In this document: positions 37,277 through 47,934 of the stretch, piece by piece | How positions within the stretch are numbered: position 1 is the stretch's first letter | How the letters are laid out: each line of letters starts with the position of its first letter | Assembly: GCF_027595985.1 (NCBI RefSeq) | Contig: NC_073306.1 | Coordinates: 103,383,484 to 103,447,483 of the forward strand | DNA length: 64,000 nt | Direction: 5' to 3' | Source of the DNA: Sorex araneus | Taxonomy: Eukaryota > Chordata > Mammalia > Eulipotyphla > Soricidae | Translations under genes and position numbers: made by a program | Notes under the pieces: generated by a model | Database searches by the model: none | What the model was told of the DNA's origin: nothing | Seen by the model: the letters and a program-made list of their open reading frames with translations, nothing else

Positions 37277-37390
37277 GAAACCAGAGTGATATTACAGTTG
37301 GTAGGACACTTACCTTGCACACCACCAACCCAGATTTGATCCTCAGCATCCCATATGATCCCCTGAAACACATCAGAAGTGATCTCTTAG
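37277..37390 (+). repeat. SINE A, 5' part, split by an L1-type insertion
   Basis: Head and middle run up to 'cagaagtgatctcttag'. The remainder resumes at 37,688. Confidence 0.85.
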
Positions 37391-37674
37391 CTGGGAGATG
37401 CATGCCGAAAGTAGATAATGGACCAAACAAGATGACCTCTCAGTGTCTGTGTTGCAAGCCATAATGCCCAAAAGTAGAGAGAGAGAGTGTGGGGAATATT
37501 GTCTGCCATGGAGGCAGGGGAAGGGTGGGAAAGGGAGGGTATACCCGAGATATTGGTAGTGGGGAATGTGTGCTGGTGGAGGGATGGGTGCTTGATCATT
37601 GTGAGATTGTAACACAAACATGAAAGCTTGTAACTATCTCATGGCGATTCAATTAAATTAAAAATAAAAAAAAA
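37391..37674 (+). mobile_element. Short L1 3'-end-type element inserted in SINE A
   Basis: This 284-bp element contains 'ataatgcccaaaagtagaga', a G-rich block, 'tgctggtggagggatgggtg' and an A-rich end. This order matches the L1 3' UTR elements in the window. It is flanked by 'agtgatctcttag' (37,378-37,390) and 'agtgatcccttac' (37,675-37,687). It contains no coding part. Confidence 0.85.
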
Positions 37675-37687
37675 AGTGATCCCTTAC

Positions 37688-37755
37688 TTCAGAGCCAGGA
37701 GTAAGCCCTGAGCACATTGTATGCAGTTCCAAAACCAAAATTAATGAATAAATAT
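37688..37755 (+). repeat. SINE A, 3' part
   Basis: The sequence 'agagccaggagtaagccctg' to 'ccaaaaccaaaatt' completes the SINE interrupted at 37,390. Confidence 0.85.
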
Positions 37756-37781
37756 TTTAAAAGATATTTTGGACAGTACTA

Positions 37782-37908
37782 TAGCCTGCCGAGCTACCCG
37801 TGGCATACTTGATATGCCAAAAACAGTAAAAACAAGTCTCATAATGGAGAAATTACTGGTGCCCACTCGAGCAAATTGATTAACAAAAGGACAACGGTGC
37901 TACTGTAG
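37782..37908 (+). repeat. SINE B, 5'-truncated
   Basis: It begins at the second 'gagctacccgtggc' motif and runs to 'gtgctactgta'; there is no head. Confidence 0.85.
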
Positions 37909-38459
37909 TTAGCACTGGCAATAACTGTGTGGGAGACAGACCACACACATATTGCCCCTGTGACTTGTAAACTTCCACAGGTCACGTATCTTGTATTCAA
38001 CAGTATAGTACTCTTGACTTCCCACATATTAAAAACACTCACCACTACCTCAAAGATCACAAGAAGCAATTTGGTCTTTATTTCTATCTTTACCTTTGAG
38101 TTCTAAATGTTTGAAGATGGTTTCTGTTGAAAATCTGGATGCAACTCCTCTTCATCCAAAACTGCAGAAGGAAAAGAGGAATCTATTTTGTTCCTCTTAT
38201 ACACAATATAGACAGGTGGAAAAAAGTACAGGCAACCAAAATACACTCATTAGGAAAAGTAGAGTGTGGGAGACACACAGATATTGCCAGTATCTACAGA
38301 TTTTACAATCTTCCTCAGCAAGTGTTATTTGTGAGAGGGCTTTAGTTCTACACCTTGTGGTAGCTCTCTGGACACCCCCCACCCACCTCTTTGTCCTTGG
38401 TCCTATACTTTGGAAAGTTCGTCTTTTCCCACTATTCTCATTCACTTTCATATCAAGAA
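37909..38459. other. Unassigned
   Basis: 'gtgtgggagacaga' (37,928) and 'gtgtgggagacaca' (38,264), each followed by 'atattgcc', may be an old duplicated fragment. No gene is supported. Confidence 0.3.
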
Positions 38460-38691
38460 AGGTAGGACGTTTGCCTTGCACGCAGCTGACCCAGGTTTGA
38501 TTCCTCTGTCCTTCTCGGAGAGCCCAGCAAGCTACTGAGAGTATCCCACCCACACAGCAGAGCCTGGCAAGCTCCCCGTGGAATATTTGATATGCCAAAA
38601 ACAGTAACAACAAGTCTCACAATGGAGACGTTACTGGTGCCCGCTCGAGCAAGTTGATGAGCAAAGGGATGACAGTGAAAGTGACAGTGAT
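38460..38691 (+). repeat. SINE B, slightly 5'-truncated
   Basis: It starts at 'aggtaggacgtttgcc' and is otherwise full length, with little divergence. Confidence 0.92.
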
Positions 38692-39309
38692 CTCCTCAGG
38701 GGCTAAAGAGCTTTTCTCACAACTTCTTGAGGTCAGGTAGAAAGTTTGGAAGAGAAGGAAGGATTGCTAGGAGTTTAGAGCACTCTCATTTAAAATGGGT
38801 TAGTGGTTCCGTTGACAGCACAATGTTTCTGTGTTTACCTTTGTATCTATCTATCTGATTGCTGTCAAATATTCTGTCTTAAAATATGCCTGTAATTTAT
38901 GGCATGCTTACTTTCTAGTACTTAGTATCCATCAGATTTCTCATAGAACCTATATCCTTGATCTCTTCTTCTAGATGTTTTGTCTTACTTGATGTCACCT
39001 TAATAAGCATAAAAGTGCCAGGTAATAAATAATAAGAAGCAGCTATTTGATTTTTTGCTAAGATTTTGTGTAATTTTGTTGCTCATACTCATTTTCTTTG
39101 TTTCATTGATTGCATTTGAGAATCACCTATATTTTCCAAACCAGAAACTTTCTCATTCTTTTCTTTCTCTGCCTCCAAACTGACCAATTCTTTTTTGAGT
39201 ATATCCTTTACTTGTCAAATGCATCTGACTATAATCAACTTAATATACTGTTTGCTATATCTTCTCTTAAAGTTTTAAGTTAAGAATGCAGTCAACTATT
39301 TTCACTTCT
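38692..39309. other. Unassigned
   Basis: AT-rich, non-coding. Confidence 0.4.
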
Positions 39310-39322
39310 AAAAAGTTTCCTT

Positions 39323-39948
39323 CGGGCAGTCTCAGGCTGGGGGCAATACTGGCGCGTGCTCTGCCGAGATTCAACCCGGGTGGCCACACGTTTGTGCGGC
39401 TGCTCTGCTGCTGATCGACCACAATACAGAGGCCAGCTAGACTACTTTTGGTCCCAGAAACTGCTTGCAGCCATGTCTCTAGATTGTGAACTAAGCCATT
39501 GCCCCATGCTGCCCCAAGAAGGGAAATGATGCAATTTCTAACATAAATCTCCCTGGACTTAATTACTAAAATATAGAAATCCTAAACTGTGCGGCCGCTA
39601 TCGCAGCTGCACAACTTCATATCTCTTCATTCTCAGCAATGGAAAACTAATTATCAAACGCTTCCTTGTCAGTAGGGCTGTGTTTTGGGGGTAAACTCCA
39701 ACAACAATAGTGAGTTTTGTGTTGAAATATGGAATATAATCAAGGTAAAGAGAAAATGAAGTGAAATTTATCAGCTATGTAGGCGGGGGTGGGGGGTGGG
39801 GGGGTGGGAGGTATACTGGGGATTTTAGTGGTGGAATATGGGCACTGGTGAAGGGACGGGTATTTGAGCATTATATAACTGAGACATAAGCCTGAGAACT
39901 TTGTAACTTTCCATATGGTGGTCAATAAAATAAATAAATAAAAAATTA
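39323..39948 (+). mobile_element. 626-bp composite non-autonomous retroelement with L1-type 3' end
   Basis: The element is bounded by 'aaaaagtttcctt' at 39,310-39,322 and 39,949-39,961. The 5' part is GC-rich and non-coding ('cgggcagtctcaggctgggg'). A central part is collinear with the 5' region of the L1 at 17,640-18,180, with shared landmarks 'gtgaactaagcc', 'aatttct', 'aaactcc' and 'tagtgagttttgtgttgaa'. A G-rich block, 'gggcactggtgaagggacgg' and an AATAAA-rich end follow. No frame longer than about 77 codons is present. I read it as an L1-derived non-autonomous element, or an internally deleted L1. Confidence 0.8.
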
Positions 39949-39961
39949 AAAAAGTTTCCTT

Positions 39962-40394
39962 GCTTTTCACCAATGAACCCTGGAGTTTAGTGTTATTAAT
40001 TTTATAGTATTTTTTGTTTTTATTTTCATTAATAATTTCTGTAACAATGAGGATGAGTTATGTTATGCTGAGGTAATATGTGTCTCAAAAATATTGTAGC
40101 ATGTAACAATAAAGGTTTCTTCCTTGCTTTCATAACATGTTTTTATAGGATAGTAACAGTTCTCCTTTATGTCACTCATGCTGGGGCCACTGCTGATAGA
40201 GGAACCACTAGATCAAACATTAATGGTCTAATAGCAGAGAAAAGTAACAATGATCCTAAATTTGAACAAACTTCTATCTAGAAGTGGCACAAATCACTTC
40301 CATTCATACTGTGAAAAGCAAATAATAAAACTACTCTGAGTTCATAACAGTAAGATTCCTCAGGTGTAGAAATATATACTCTATGTTGTGAATC
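39962..40394. other. Unassigned
   Basis: No supported gene or repeat. Confidence 0.4.
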
Positions 40395-40690
40395 ATAATT
40401 TCACTGTATCACTGTATAAGTGTCATCCCGTTGATCATCAGTTTGCTTGAGTGGGTGCCAGCAATGTTTCCATTCGTGCTAGCATTGAGATTTTAGCAGC
40501 CTCTCTTTACTCGTCCTTCCCAATGGTGCCACATTGGAGGCTCTTTCAGGGTCAGGGGAATGAGACCCATCATTGTTACTGTTTTTGGCATATTGAATAT
40601 GCTATGGTGAGCTTGCAAGGCTCTGCCATGCTGGCAGGATACTCTCCATACCTTGCCATGTTCTCTGATAGGGAGAACTAGACAATTAGA
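40395..40690 (-). repeat. Long-form SINE B
   Basis: On minus, after 'ccaaaaacagtaacaatgat', it carries about 90 bp absent from ordinary SINE B ('cattcccctgaccctgaaag' and on). It then has 'gcacgaatggaaacattgct' and the usual tail. The same extra block is present at 55,995-56,085. Confidence 0.85.
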
Positions 40691-40985
40691 GGCTGTGTGG
40701 CACCTCTGGGAGCTTTGTTTTATAGTCTCTGGCAAATCATAATTTGCCAGCACTTAAGTGAATAATTCCCTGTACAATTCCTGGAAAAACAGATGATTGA
40801 ATATACATTTCAAATATTGTTGCTGACACCTGGATCCCCTTACTAGGTAGTCTAACTTTATTTTGCACTTATGACTGGAATTCAAAATTATGAACGAATG
40901 AAGTTTAGATCTTCTGTTTCTAAGTGAGTCCTTAGATGAAGATACTTTCCTGTGCATCATGTAAGAGAATATGCATTGAAGAAAT

Positions 40986-41157
40986 ATTTGAGCCAGAGAG
41001 TTAGCAAAGGCATTGAGGCATACTTGACCCCAGTTTGACCTCTGTCACTTCACGGTCCCCTGAGCACTGCTGGGGAGTAACCCCTGAGGCCTTAGTTAGG
41101 AGTGGTCCTTGAGCATCTACAGGTGTGGCCTAATACCTCTCCAACAAAAAGAAGAAA
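40986..41157 (+). repeat. Old SINE A
   Basis: The sequence 'gagccagagagttagcaaag' through 'gagcactgctggggagtaac' to 'ctacaggtgtggcctaa' and an A-rich end. Confidence 0.75.
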
Positions 41158-41631
41158 AGTTTAGTGAGCATGTTTTACATGCTGAGCACTTTACAAGACA
41201 CTTGGGCTTACAATGGTAACTTTACCCACGAAGAGTAGACTTAAGATTTTCAATTCATAAACTCCAGGTAATTTTCACATCTGATTTTTCTGCCATATAA
41301 GACAGAGTTCATCCCTTATGCTTTTTTGTTCTCATCACATGCCCTACCATATTGAGTGCAAAATAATTGAATGTTTGTTCCTATAAGATATTGTCACATT
41401 TTCTTAATTAGGAAGCATAGCAGGTACTCAGTTATTATTGTATAAGTACTATGTAATTTATTTTATGCATTCCATTACTTTGATAAAACAAAATTCAACT
41501 CCCTAACTATTCATTTGCTTAAGAAATCCCTGTTTGGTTTGTTTCTGAACTTTTGCCAGAAAAGGTTGAGGGCTAAAACAGAATTTCTCTTATGAACCAG
41601 GACTCTTAAATTTTTCAAAAACTAGTTCCCT
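41158..41631. other. Unassigned
   Basis: Weak MIR-like words occur near 41,170-41,290 ('gctgagcactttacaagaca'); otherwise nothing is seen. Confidence 0.3.
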
Positions 41632-41642
41632 TACAACAGAAG

Positions 41643-41900
41643 TTGGGCTGGAGCGATAGCACAGTGGGAAGGGCGGGTTTGCCTTGCATGTGGCTGACCC
41701 GGGTTCAATTCCTCCGCCCCTCTCAGAGAGCCCGGCAAGCTACTCAGAGTATCTCGCCCCCATGGCAGAGCCTGGCAAGCTACCCGTGGTGTATTCAATA
41801 TGCCAAAAACAGTAACAACAAGTCTCACAATGGAGAAGTTACTGGTGCCCGCTCTAGCAAATCCATGAGCAATGGGATGACAGTGATACAGATACAGTGA
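41643..41900 (+). repeat. SINE B with target duplication
   Basis: This is a full-length, near-consensus copy ending in repeated 'gatacagtgatac'. It is flanked by 'tacaacagaag' (41,632) and 'tacaacaggag' (41,901). Confidence 0.95.
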
Positions 41901-41911
41901 TACAACAGGAG

Positions 41912-42709
41912 CCAAGGGAGAAATAATTTCTTTTCTCTAAGAAAAGCCCTATTAGAAATGAAACATTAGAAAAGTTTGTTTTTTAATCTTCAATGATATT
42001 GAACAGGAATTCATCATGATTGAGTCCTACGGTATTTATGAAACTGTCAACTTGAGGAACACATCTTCTCATCATTTTTCACTTTGAAATTGCTTCACTT
42101 AAAAGAGGGGCCTGAATTTGACTGCTCTGTCATCATTTAAATGGCCTGTACCTCATTAGTGTTGTGGCATTTATTTAATAAAATCAAATCAGAATAGCAT
42201 TTAATTTAGATTTAATAGGATAGTTAATGTGTGTTAACTAAATATCAATTGATTATAAAAGTGGAGAGTGCTGAGGTGTAACAAATATGTGAAATATAAA
42301 TCTTGTTGCTGTGCCATTAACTCAGAATTACATAAGCAATAAATGTCTAATTAGATTCTTAGTAGTGATGAGTTGAAAGCATTTATTGAGATTCAATAAG
42401 ATCGATCTTATAGACTCGTGGTGAAGACTACAGCTTAATTAACTCCTTCACTTCTATTTTCACACATCATTACCACTTTTTTTTTTTTTTGTATATTAAA
42501 CTAGAAGAGAACTAGTCAAGGGAAGAACTTGATAGCAGTTAAGATAATCCCAGACTGGCCATTAACAAGAATATGGGCATGATTATTTTCTTGATAATCC
42601 TGTACATATACATTAAATGTACTGCCATATTTGTGGTCACCAAATCATACAGGTCTCTAGCACCATTTATAAATTTACTCAAAGTGTTTCCTTAATATCT
42701 GCTACAGAG
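41912..42709. other. Unassigned AT-rich sequence
   Basis: No gene or recognised repeat. Confidence 0.4.
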
Positions 42710-42890
42710 ACACTTTGGTTTGGAATTAGACATACCTCAATTTGAGGTGTATGTTCAATTCCCAGTTCCTGTACTTCTGAGAATTACTTAACCTCATAAT
42801 AAAATTGATAATGTTATTGGGGGGATTAAATGATTATTATAAGCACCTGGTGCAAAGTCTCCTACATGATCTGAAATAAATATTTGTGCC
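42710..42890 (+). repeat. MIR
   Basis: Sense MIR landmarks are present: 'gtgtatgttcaattcccagt', 'gaattacttaacctcataat', 'ggggattaaatgattattat', 'aagcacctggtgcaaag' and 'gaaataaatatttg'. Confidence 0.7.
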
Positions 42891-43969
42891 CTTTGTTCTT
42901 CCTCTTTTACCTTTCTCTTTCTGTAATCCATACTTATTATATTCTACTGCTTTTAATGGTCTAATATTGCCCCCTCTCTCTTCTTTTGGAAATCAAGGAT
43001 AGAATTCTCATTTTTAGTCAGCTAGGTTTTAGTGTTCCAGAAGCTGGAGGTGGGAAATGGAGGAAGGGCAAAGAAAGAGCCATGGAAAGAAAAGGTGGCA
43101 GAATTCTGGGAAAATAGATTTTTGTTGCTCATGTTTGTCAAGGGTCAACCCTAGTATAGTTTAGTCTTTGAAGGGAAGCCAGCTATTGAGGTTACAGTCC
43201 TATTGCTCTTTTGATAGAAGTTAAATATATTTTAGAACAAGGCTTTCTCAATGGGAATGCCCTTTAGGCAAGACTACTACCATTACTGCCTTGAATTCCT
43301 GGACTAGGCCGCATTGAGGAGACATCAGAACTTCAAAGGGGTTAAGCATTGATCTTATATTTATTCAGTACCTCATACACCATTAATTTTATTCATTCAT
43401 TTAATTATCTATTTGCAAAACTCCTTGGAAACTTCTATTATTTCAAACTATATAATAATAATTGTGGTTGGAGGAGCTAATACAGATATGCTTACAGTTC
43501 AATATACATCCTTTTTTTTCCCTGGATGTTTTTTACATAGCACCCATCAAAAGAAAAGAAGCCTTCCGAATTTTTATATCCCAAATCAAATTTTGTAAGT
43601 TAAAATTTTGACTCTTATCCTGGAACTATTAAAATCAGAAATGATGCATATGTTTGTTTTTTGCCTCTTTCTCTAATCATTTATTTCCTTGTTAGTGATG
43701 CTAAGGTACAAAAATATCTCTATTAAATAAAATTTAACCATCTAGGTTTTTAAAAATTTTTTTACTTTCATCCTTTCCTCAGCAAGTCACAATCACCAAA
43801 AATTGAACAATAGTAGCACAATTAATTAGGTAAATTTAATTGTATTTTTTTATCGATAAGGAACTCTTTTCTAAATCTTCTATGAATCTCACTATTAATT
43901 CAATGTTCTTCTAAGATTTAAGGTTTAAGGGGATATAACCATACACAATAAATATTCCCTACTATCTTG
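42891..43969. other. Unassigned
   Basis: No supported gene or repeat. Confidence 0.4.
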
Positions 43970-44201
43970 AAGATAGCACAGCAGATAGGGCATTTGCCTT
44001 GCACGCAGCCGACCCGGGTTCGATTCCTTCATCCCTCTCGGAGAGCCCGGCAAGCTAGCAAGAGTATCCCACCCCCAAAGCAGAGCCTGGCAAGCTACCC
44101 GTGGCGTATTTGATATGCCAAAAACAGTAACAACAAGTCTCACAATGGGGACATCACTGGTACGCACTCCAGCAAAATTGATGAACAACAGTACAACAGT
44201 T
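43970..44201 (+). repeat. SINE B
   Basis: The B box 'ggttcgattcc' is intact and the body and tail are present. The first few bases of the head are replaced by flank, so it is slightly truncated. Confidence 0.92.
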
Positions 44202-44923
44202 TGTTTTGAAATAACACTACATGTGAACATTATATAATTTTCAATTGTAAATTACTACAAATAATTCTACATATATTACTTTAAGTTCACCACTTAAAAA
44301 ACTTAGTACTACGTCACCTCATGAAGCTTTCTCGTCCTAGTGAAAAAAATTTACTTGCATGAAAATATAGAAAACAATTATGTTTTAGTCTTTGTGATTC
44401 TACATAACATGAAACTAGAGATATGAATTACAATGCACTGAGTTCTCTAAGTGAAATATTGATGAAAGGAAAAGTAGGAATTATGTTCTTAGATCATCGC
44501 ATTATTTAGTGAAGAAAAAAAACTATCCCCCAAAACTCTCAGAGACAAGCATAGTTCCACTTAGCAATACAAAAACTAAGATACAGATAGGACTGAATCA
44601 CATTTCTGAACCACTCTGTAATCACATAGAAGTTCAGTACTGAAGTCTGCATTCAATTAAAGATATTTTTGCTTGAGAGTTTTCTTCTGGAAAGCATGTT
44701 TGGACCTCAAATGGTACTTAATTCAGGCCTTGGCAGATGGATAGAATTTACCTCCTTGACCAGGAGAAACCAAACATTTCAAGAAGTGCCGGCTGTTTAT
44801 AAGTAGACTGATGAGACCAAAGTGAACTGGAAACAGTGGAAGAAAATATTTTTCTTTCAGATTCCTATTTTGTAATTTTTTTCCTTGATTTACAATACTG
44901 AAGAACCTCAGGGATTTACCTTC
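44202..44923. other. Unassigned; possible MIR fragment at 44,565-44,660
   Basis: The sequence 'actaagatacagataggact' then 'cactctgtaatcacatagaa' resembles antisense MIR; the remainder is unassigned. Confidence 0.3.
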
Positions 44924-44929
44924 ATACTC

Positions 44930-46131
44930 TGTAAAAAACTAAAGCTCGCCGAGCGGCGAGTACACTCGCGGGCTCTCCAGGCGGCTCTGTCTCAACGACC
45001 GCGTTCGGTGCCCCGGAACCACTGTGTGTGCTGTTGGTCGAGGGCAGGGGACGGAAGGAAGAAGGCCAAACTGGTTGCTCGATCAGTTTATTTCATTCTC
45101 TCTCCCTGCTTCTCTTCTGGCTCTCGGTCTCTCTCTGGATCTCTGGATCTGGCTCTCGTGGATCTGCCCCGTGGATCTAGCCCCCCCAACCCACTCTTAC
45201 AGCCTAGTTAAATCTCCACAGCATGAGGGGTTTGGGGCGTACACATAGGTGTGGTCACCATCAATAGGGTAAGGTTCCTTTCCCTTAGGGGATCCTTCTC
45301 CTAGGACTCATTCTCTTTCAGCAGGAGGATCCACCCAAGGGCGGAGTCCCATGAATGTGTTTCTCTTCTCAGCCAGCAAACATATAAGAATTCATAATAT
45401 TATTATTTTGTATGGACACAATAAGAGATGCATTAAAGCTTATAGAATTGCTCTCCTGGGGCCATCTCAATCTCAGACTACAGTGCTCATGGCAGATCAG
45501 TCTTTCCTATCCCTGGCAGGGTCCTAGTCTCATAATTACTATTGGATTATGACAGCATTTGTCTATGATCAAGCTCTTAACTTATAGTTAAGAATTAGGC
45601 ACTTTGGCCAGGCCCATCTCGATGCCAGGGTAGCACATAACTCACTGCTTGCCCTGGATCCTTCCTGTCCCACGTCGGGGACCCTGCTTTGGGGTGCTAG
45701 GAACTGAGGGCAACTGAGGCTGAAGTGGAGAAAGCAGAGGCCCGGGAGGGAATAATATTCGAGGCCAATTAATTCCCAAGTTATAAAAACATAATATTGT
45801 CTTCTTGTGTCTATACAAAACAGACATAGCTTTAAAGTAAATTATTCAAAAGGCACAAGAAGAGGAGAAAGGCAATATTAACTTATATAATATAAATTCA
45901 GTATCCTAGGAAGGTCTGACCTTGCAAATTAGCAGAGTCAGATTAAGGGAAAGCCGTGGATTAACTCTTTTGGGGAAGAGAGCATGGAGAAGTGATGATA
46001 GCTAAACAAAGGGATGGGAGAGATTCTGGAACACCTTGATGGGTGAGACTGGGGTAAGCCAAAACTCCGGGAAAAACTGGGACAAGCTACTTGTGGCAAG
46101 CAGGGAGAGGACAAAGTAATGTCATCCTACA
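44930..46131 (-). mobile_element. Solo LTR of a class II endogenous retrovirus
   Basis: This 1,202-bp block with TG...CA ends (minus: TGTAGGATGACATT...TTTTTTACA) is bounded by an exact 6-bp duplication 'atactc' (44,924-44,929 and 46,132-46,137). On minus, AATAAA lies at 45,092-45,087, followed by a GC-rich R-U5. A 'ggatct'-repeat stretch lies just upstream (45,131-45,180). No internal viral sequence remains, as after LTR-LTR recombination. The 6-bp duplication and LTR length suggest a class II family distinct from the provirus at 837. I recognise no superantigen-like frame. Confidence 0.8.
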
Positions 46132-46137
46132 ATACTC

Positions 46138-47290
46138 AGTGTGTATATAATTGTCATCACTGCCACCAAAGTTTCAGTGCCATCTCTCCATCAAAAAGAC
46201 TCCTCTGCATATTCTTTCCATACTTTGCTTATACTTTTCCCCCCTCATTTTAGAGTTATCTGTGTTATTTCTTATAAGTTGTTTGCTAGAGCGATTCATA
46301 TTATACATGTGACTGAAACTATCCAATAGTTTTCTTTCACTTCCTTATTTATTTCACTAAGCATAATCATCTCAAGTTCCATCTACTCTATCCTGAAAGT
46401 CATGATTTCATCTTTTTTTTTAAGGGCAGTACAAATATCACGGCTTCTTTATTCAATTATCTACTCATGGATATTTAACTTGCTTTCGTGTTTCAGCTAT
46501 TATAAATAATTTTTCTATGAACATAACGGTACAAAAATTCTTTCAAATTAGTGTCTTTTTGTCCTTCAGATAAATACCTAGAAATACTTTAATTGATCAT
46601 AAAGTTTCCTCTTTGATTTTTTTAAAGAATAGTTTTTCAGAGGTTGTATCAACTTATTTTCCCACTAAGAATTTAACAGTATTTCTTTTTCTCCACACTT
46701 TTGTCAACATTTGTTCCAATCTTAACCCCTCATCAGATTAACCCCTTTTCAGATGTGTGATGTACAAGTATCTTCTCCCAACTGTTTGGTTGTCTTTATG
46801 TTTTGTGATGGTTTCTTTTGCTATGTATGCACTTTTTTACTTGATGTGAATGTGATTATTATTGCTTTTTCTTCCCTTTTCGTTGGAGTTTTGTTCTCAA
46901 ATATATCTCTGAGTTTCTGGAGTGTATGACCTGTATTTTCTACTCTGTATTTCTTCGTTTTTGGTTTAACATTTAAGTCTTTCATCCATTTTGAATTCAT
47001 CTCTATGTATAATGCTAAATAGTGATCAAAGTTATCTTTTGCAAGTGTGTGTCCAATTTTCCCATCACCATTTGTTCAAGAGGATTTCTTTTCTCCATTT
47101 TATGTATTTGGCTCCATTACTGTAGCTTAGATTGTACATACCTGTGGGTTTATTTTAGAGCTATTTATTTTATTCTGTTGATCCGCATATCAGTGTTTGT
47201 TCCAATATCAGACCATTTTAATTACTGTTGCTTTGTATAGTTTGAAAGCAGGAAACATGATGACTGTATTTTTCTTCTTTTCCCTCAGAA
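46138..47290 (-). repeat. Ancient L1 fragment (ORF2 3' half)
   Basis: In antisense it shows the L1 order 'tatttcactaagcataatca', 'ctactcatggatatttaact', 'tttgtgatggtttcttttgc' and 'tttaagtctttcatccattt', with many stops and indels. Confidence 0.75.
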
Positions 47291-47923
47291 TTGCTTTGGC
47301 TCTTCAGCACTTTTGTAGTTTCCTGTGTTTTAGATTGTTCTAGTTTCTTGAAAATCTCCATTGTTGTATTGATAAAAATTGCACTAGAAAGTGATTTTAT
47401 GTGAAATAAGTTGTATTCTCTGTTATTTTCCCAGGGGAATATTAATATGCAATTAAATATTTGAATAATAAAATTAAGTTTATATGAAAATATACTCTTG
47501 GGCCCTGACTGAAGAAATGAAGATAACAGAAGGTAAAGTTTCTGTTTATGGACTATGGAAGGGTATTGGTACTTTAGTGGTGAATCAGGTGTGGAGAAAA
47601 AGAATAAAACATATATAGTATTGTAGACAATATTACTCAATTAAAAAAATACAAAAATAGAATTAGGAAGGGAAAATTTTAGTTTGGAATCATACCAATG
47701 TTTAAGGTATGATTAAGAATCAGTAAGATAAAAAGAAAATAACATTACTATCTCACATTACATATATATAAAAATAATTCTCCCAGTATATTGAAAACCA
47801 TAATATGTAAAAAAATCTCTCAAAGGACTATAAAATTTCTTGGTGTGGTGAATAATTTCTCAAATAATATAGCAAAAACTTAATATGTGACATAAAGATT
47901 ACTTCATATATGTTTAGTATGTA
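47291..47923. other. Unassigned
   Basis: The minus frame 47,640-47,218 (140 codons) is AT-rich, has no recognised motif and overlaps L1 antisense; not called. Confidence 0.4.
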
Positions 47924-47934
47924 TTCATAATCAG

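Noticed and set aside
44885-45211. 108-codon plus frame, arginine/serine rich
   Set aside because: It lies antisense within the solo LTR; the composition reflects GC-rich R-U5 sequence.
47218-47640. 140-codon minus frame
   Set aside because: Partly overlaps decayed L1 and has low-complexity AT-rich content.
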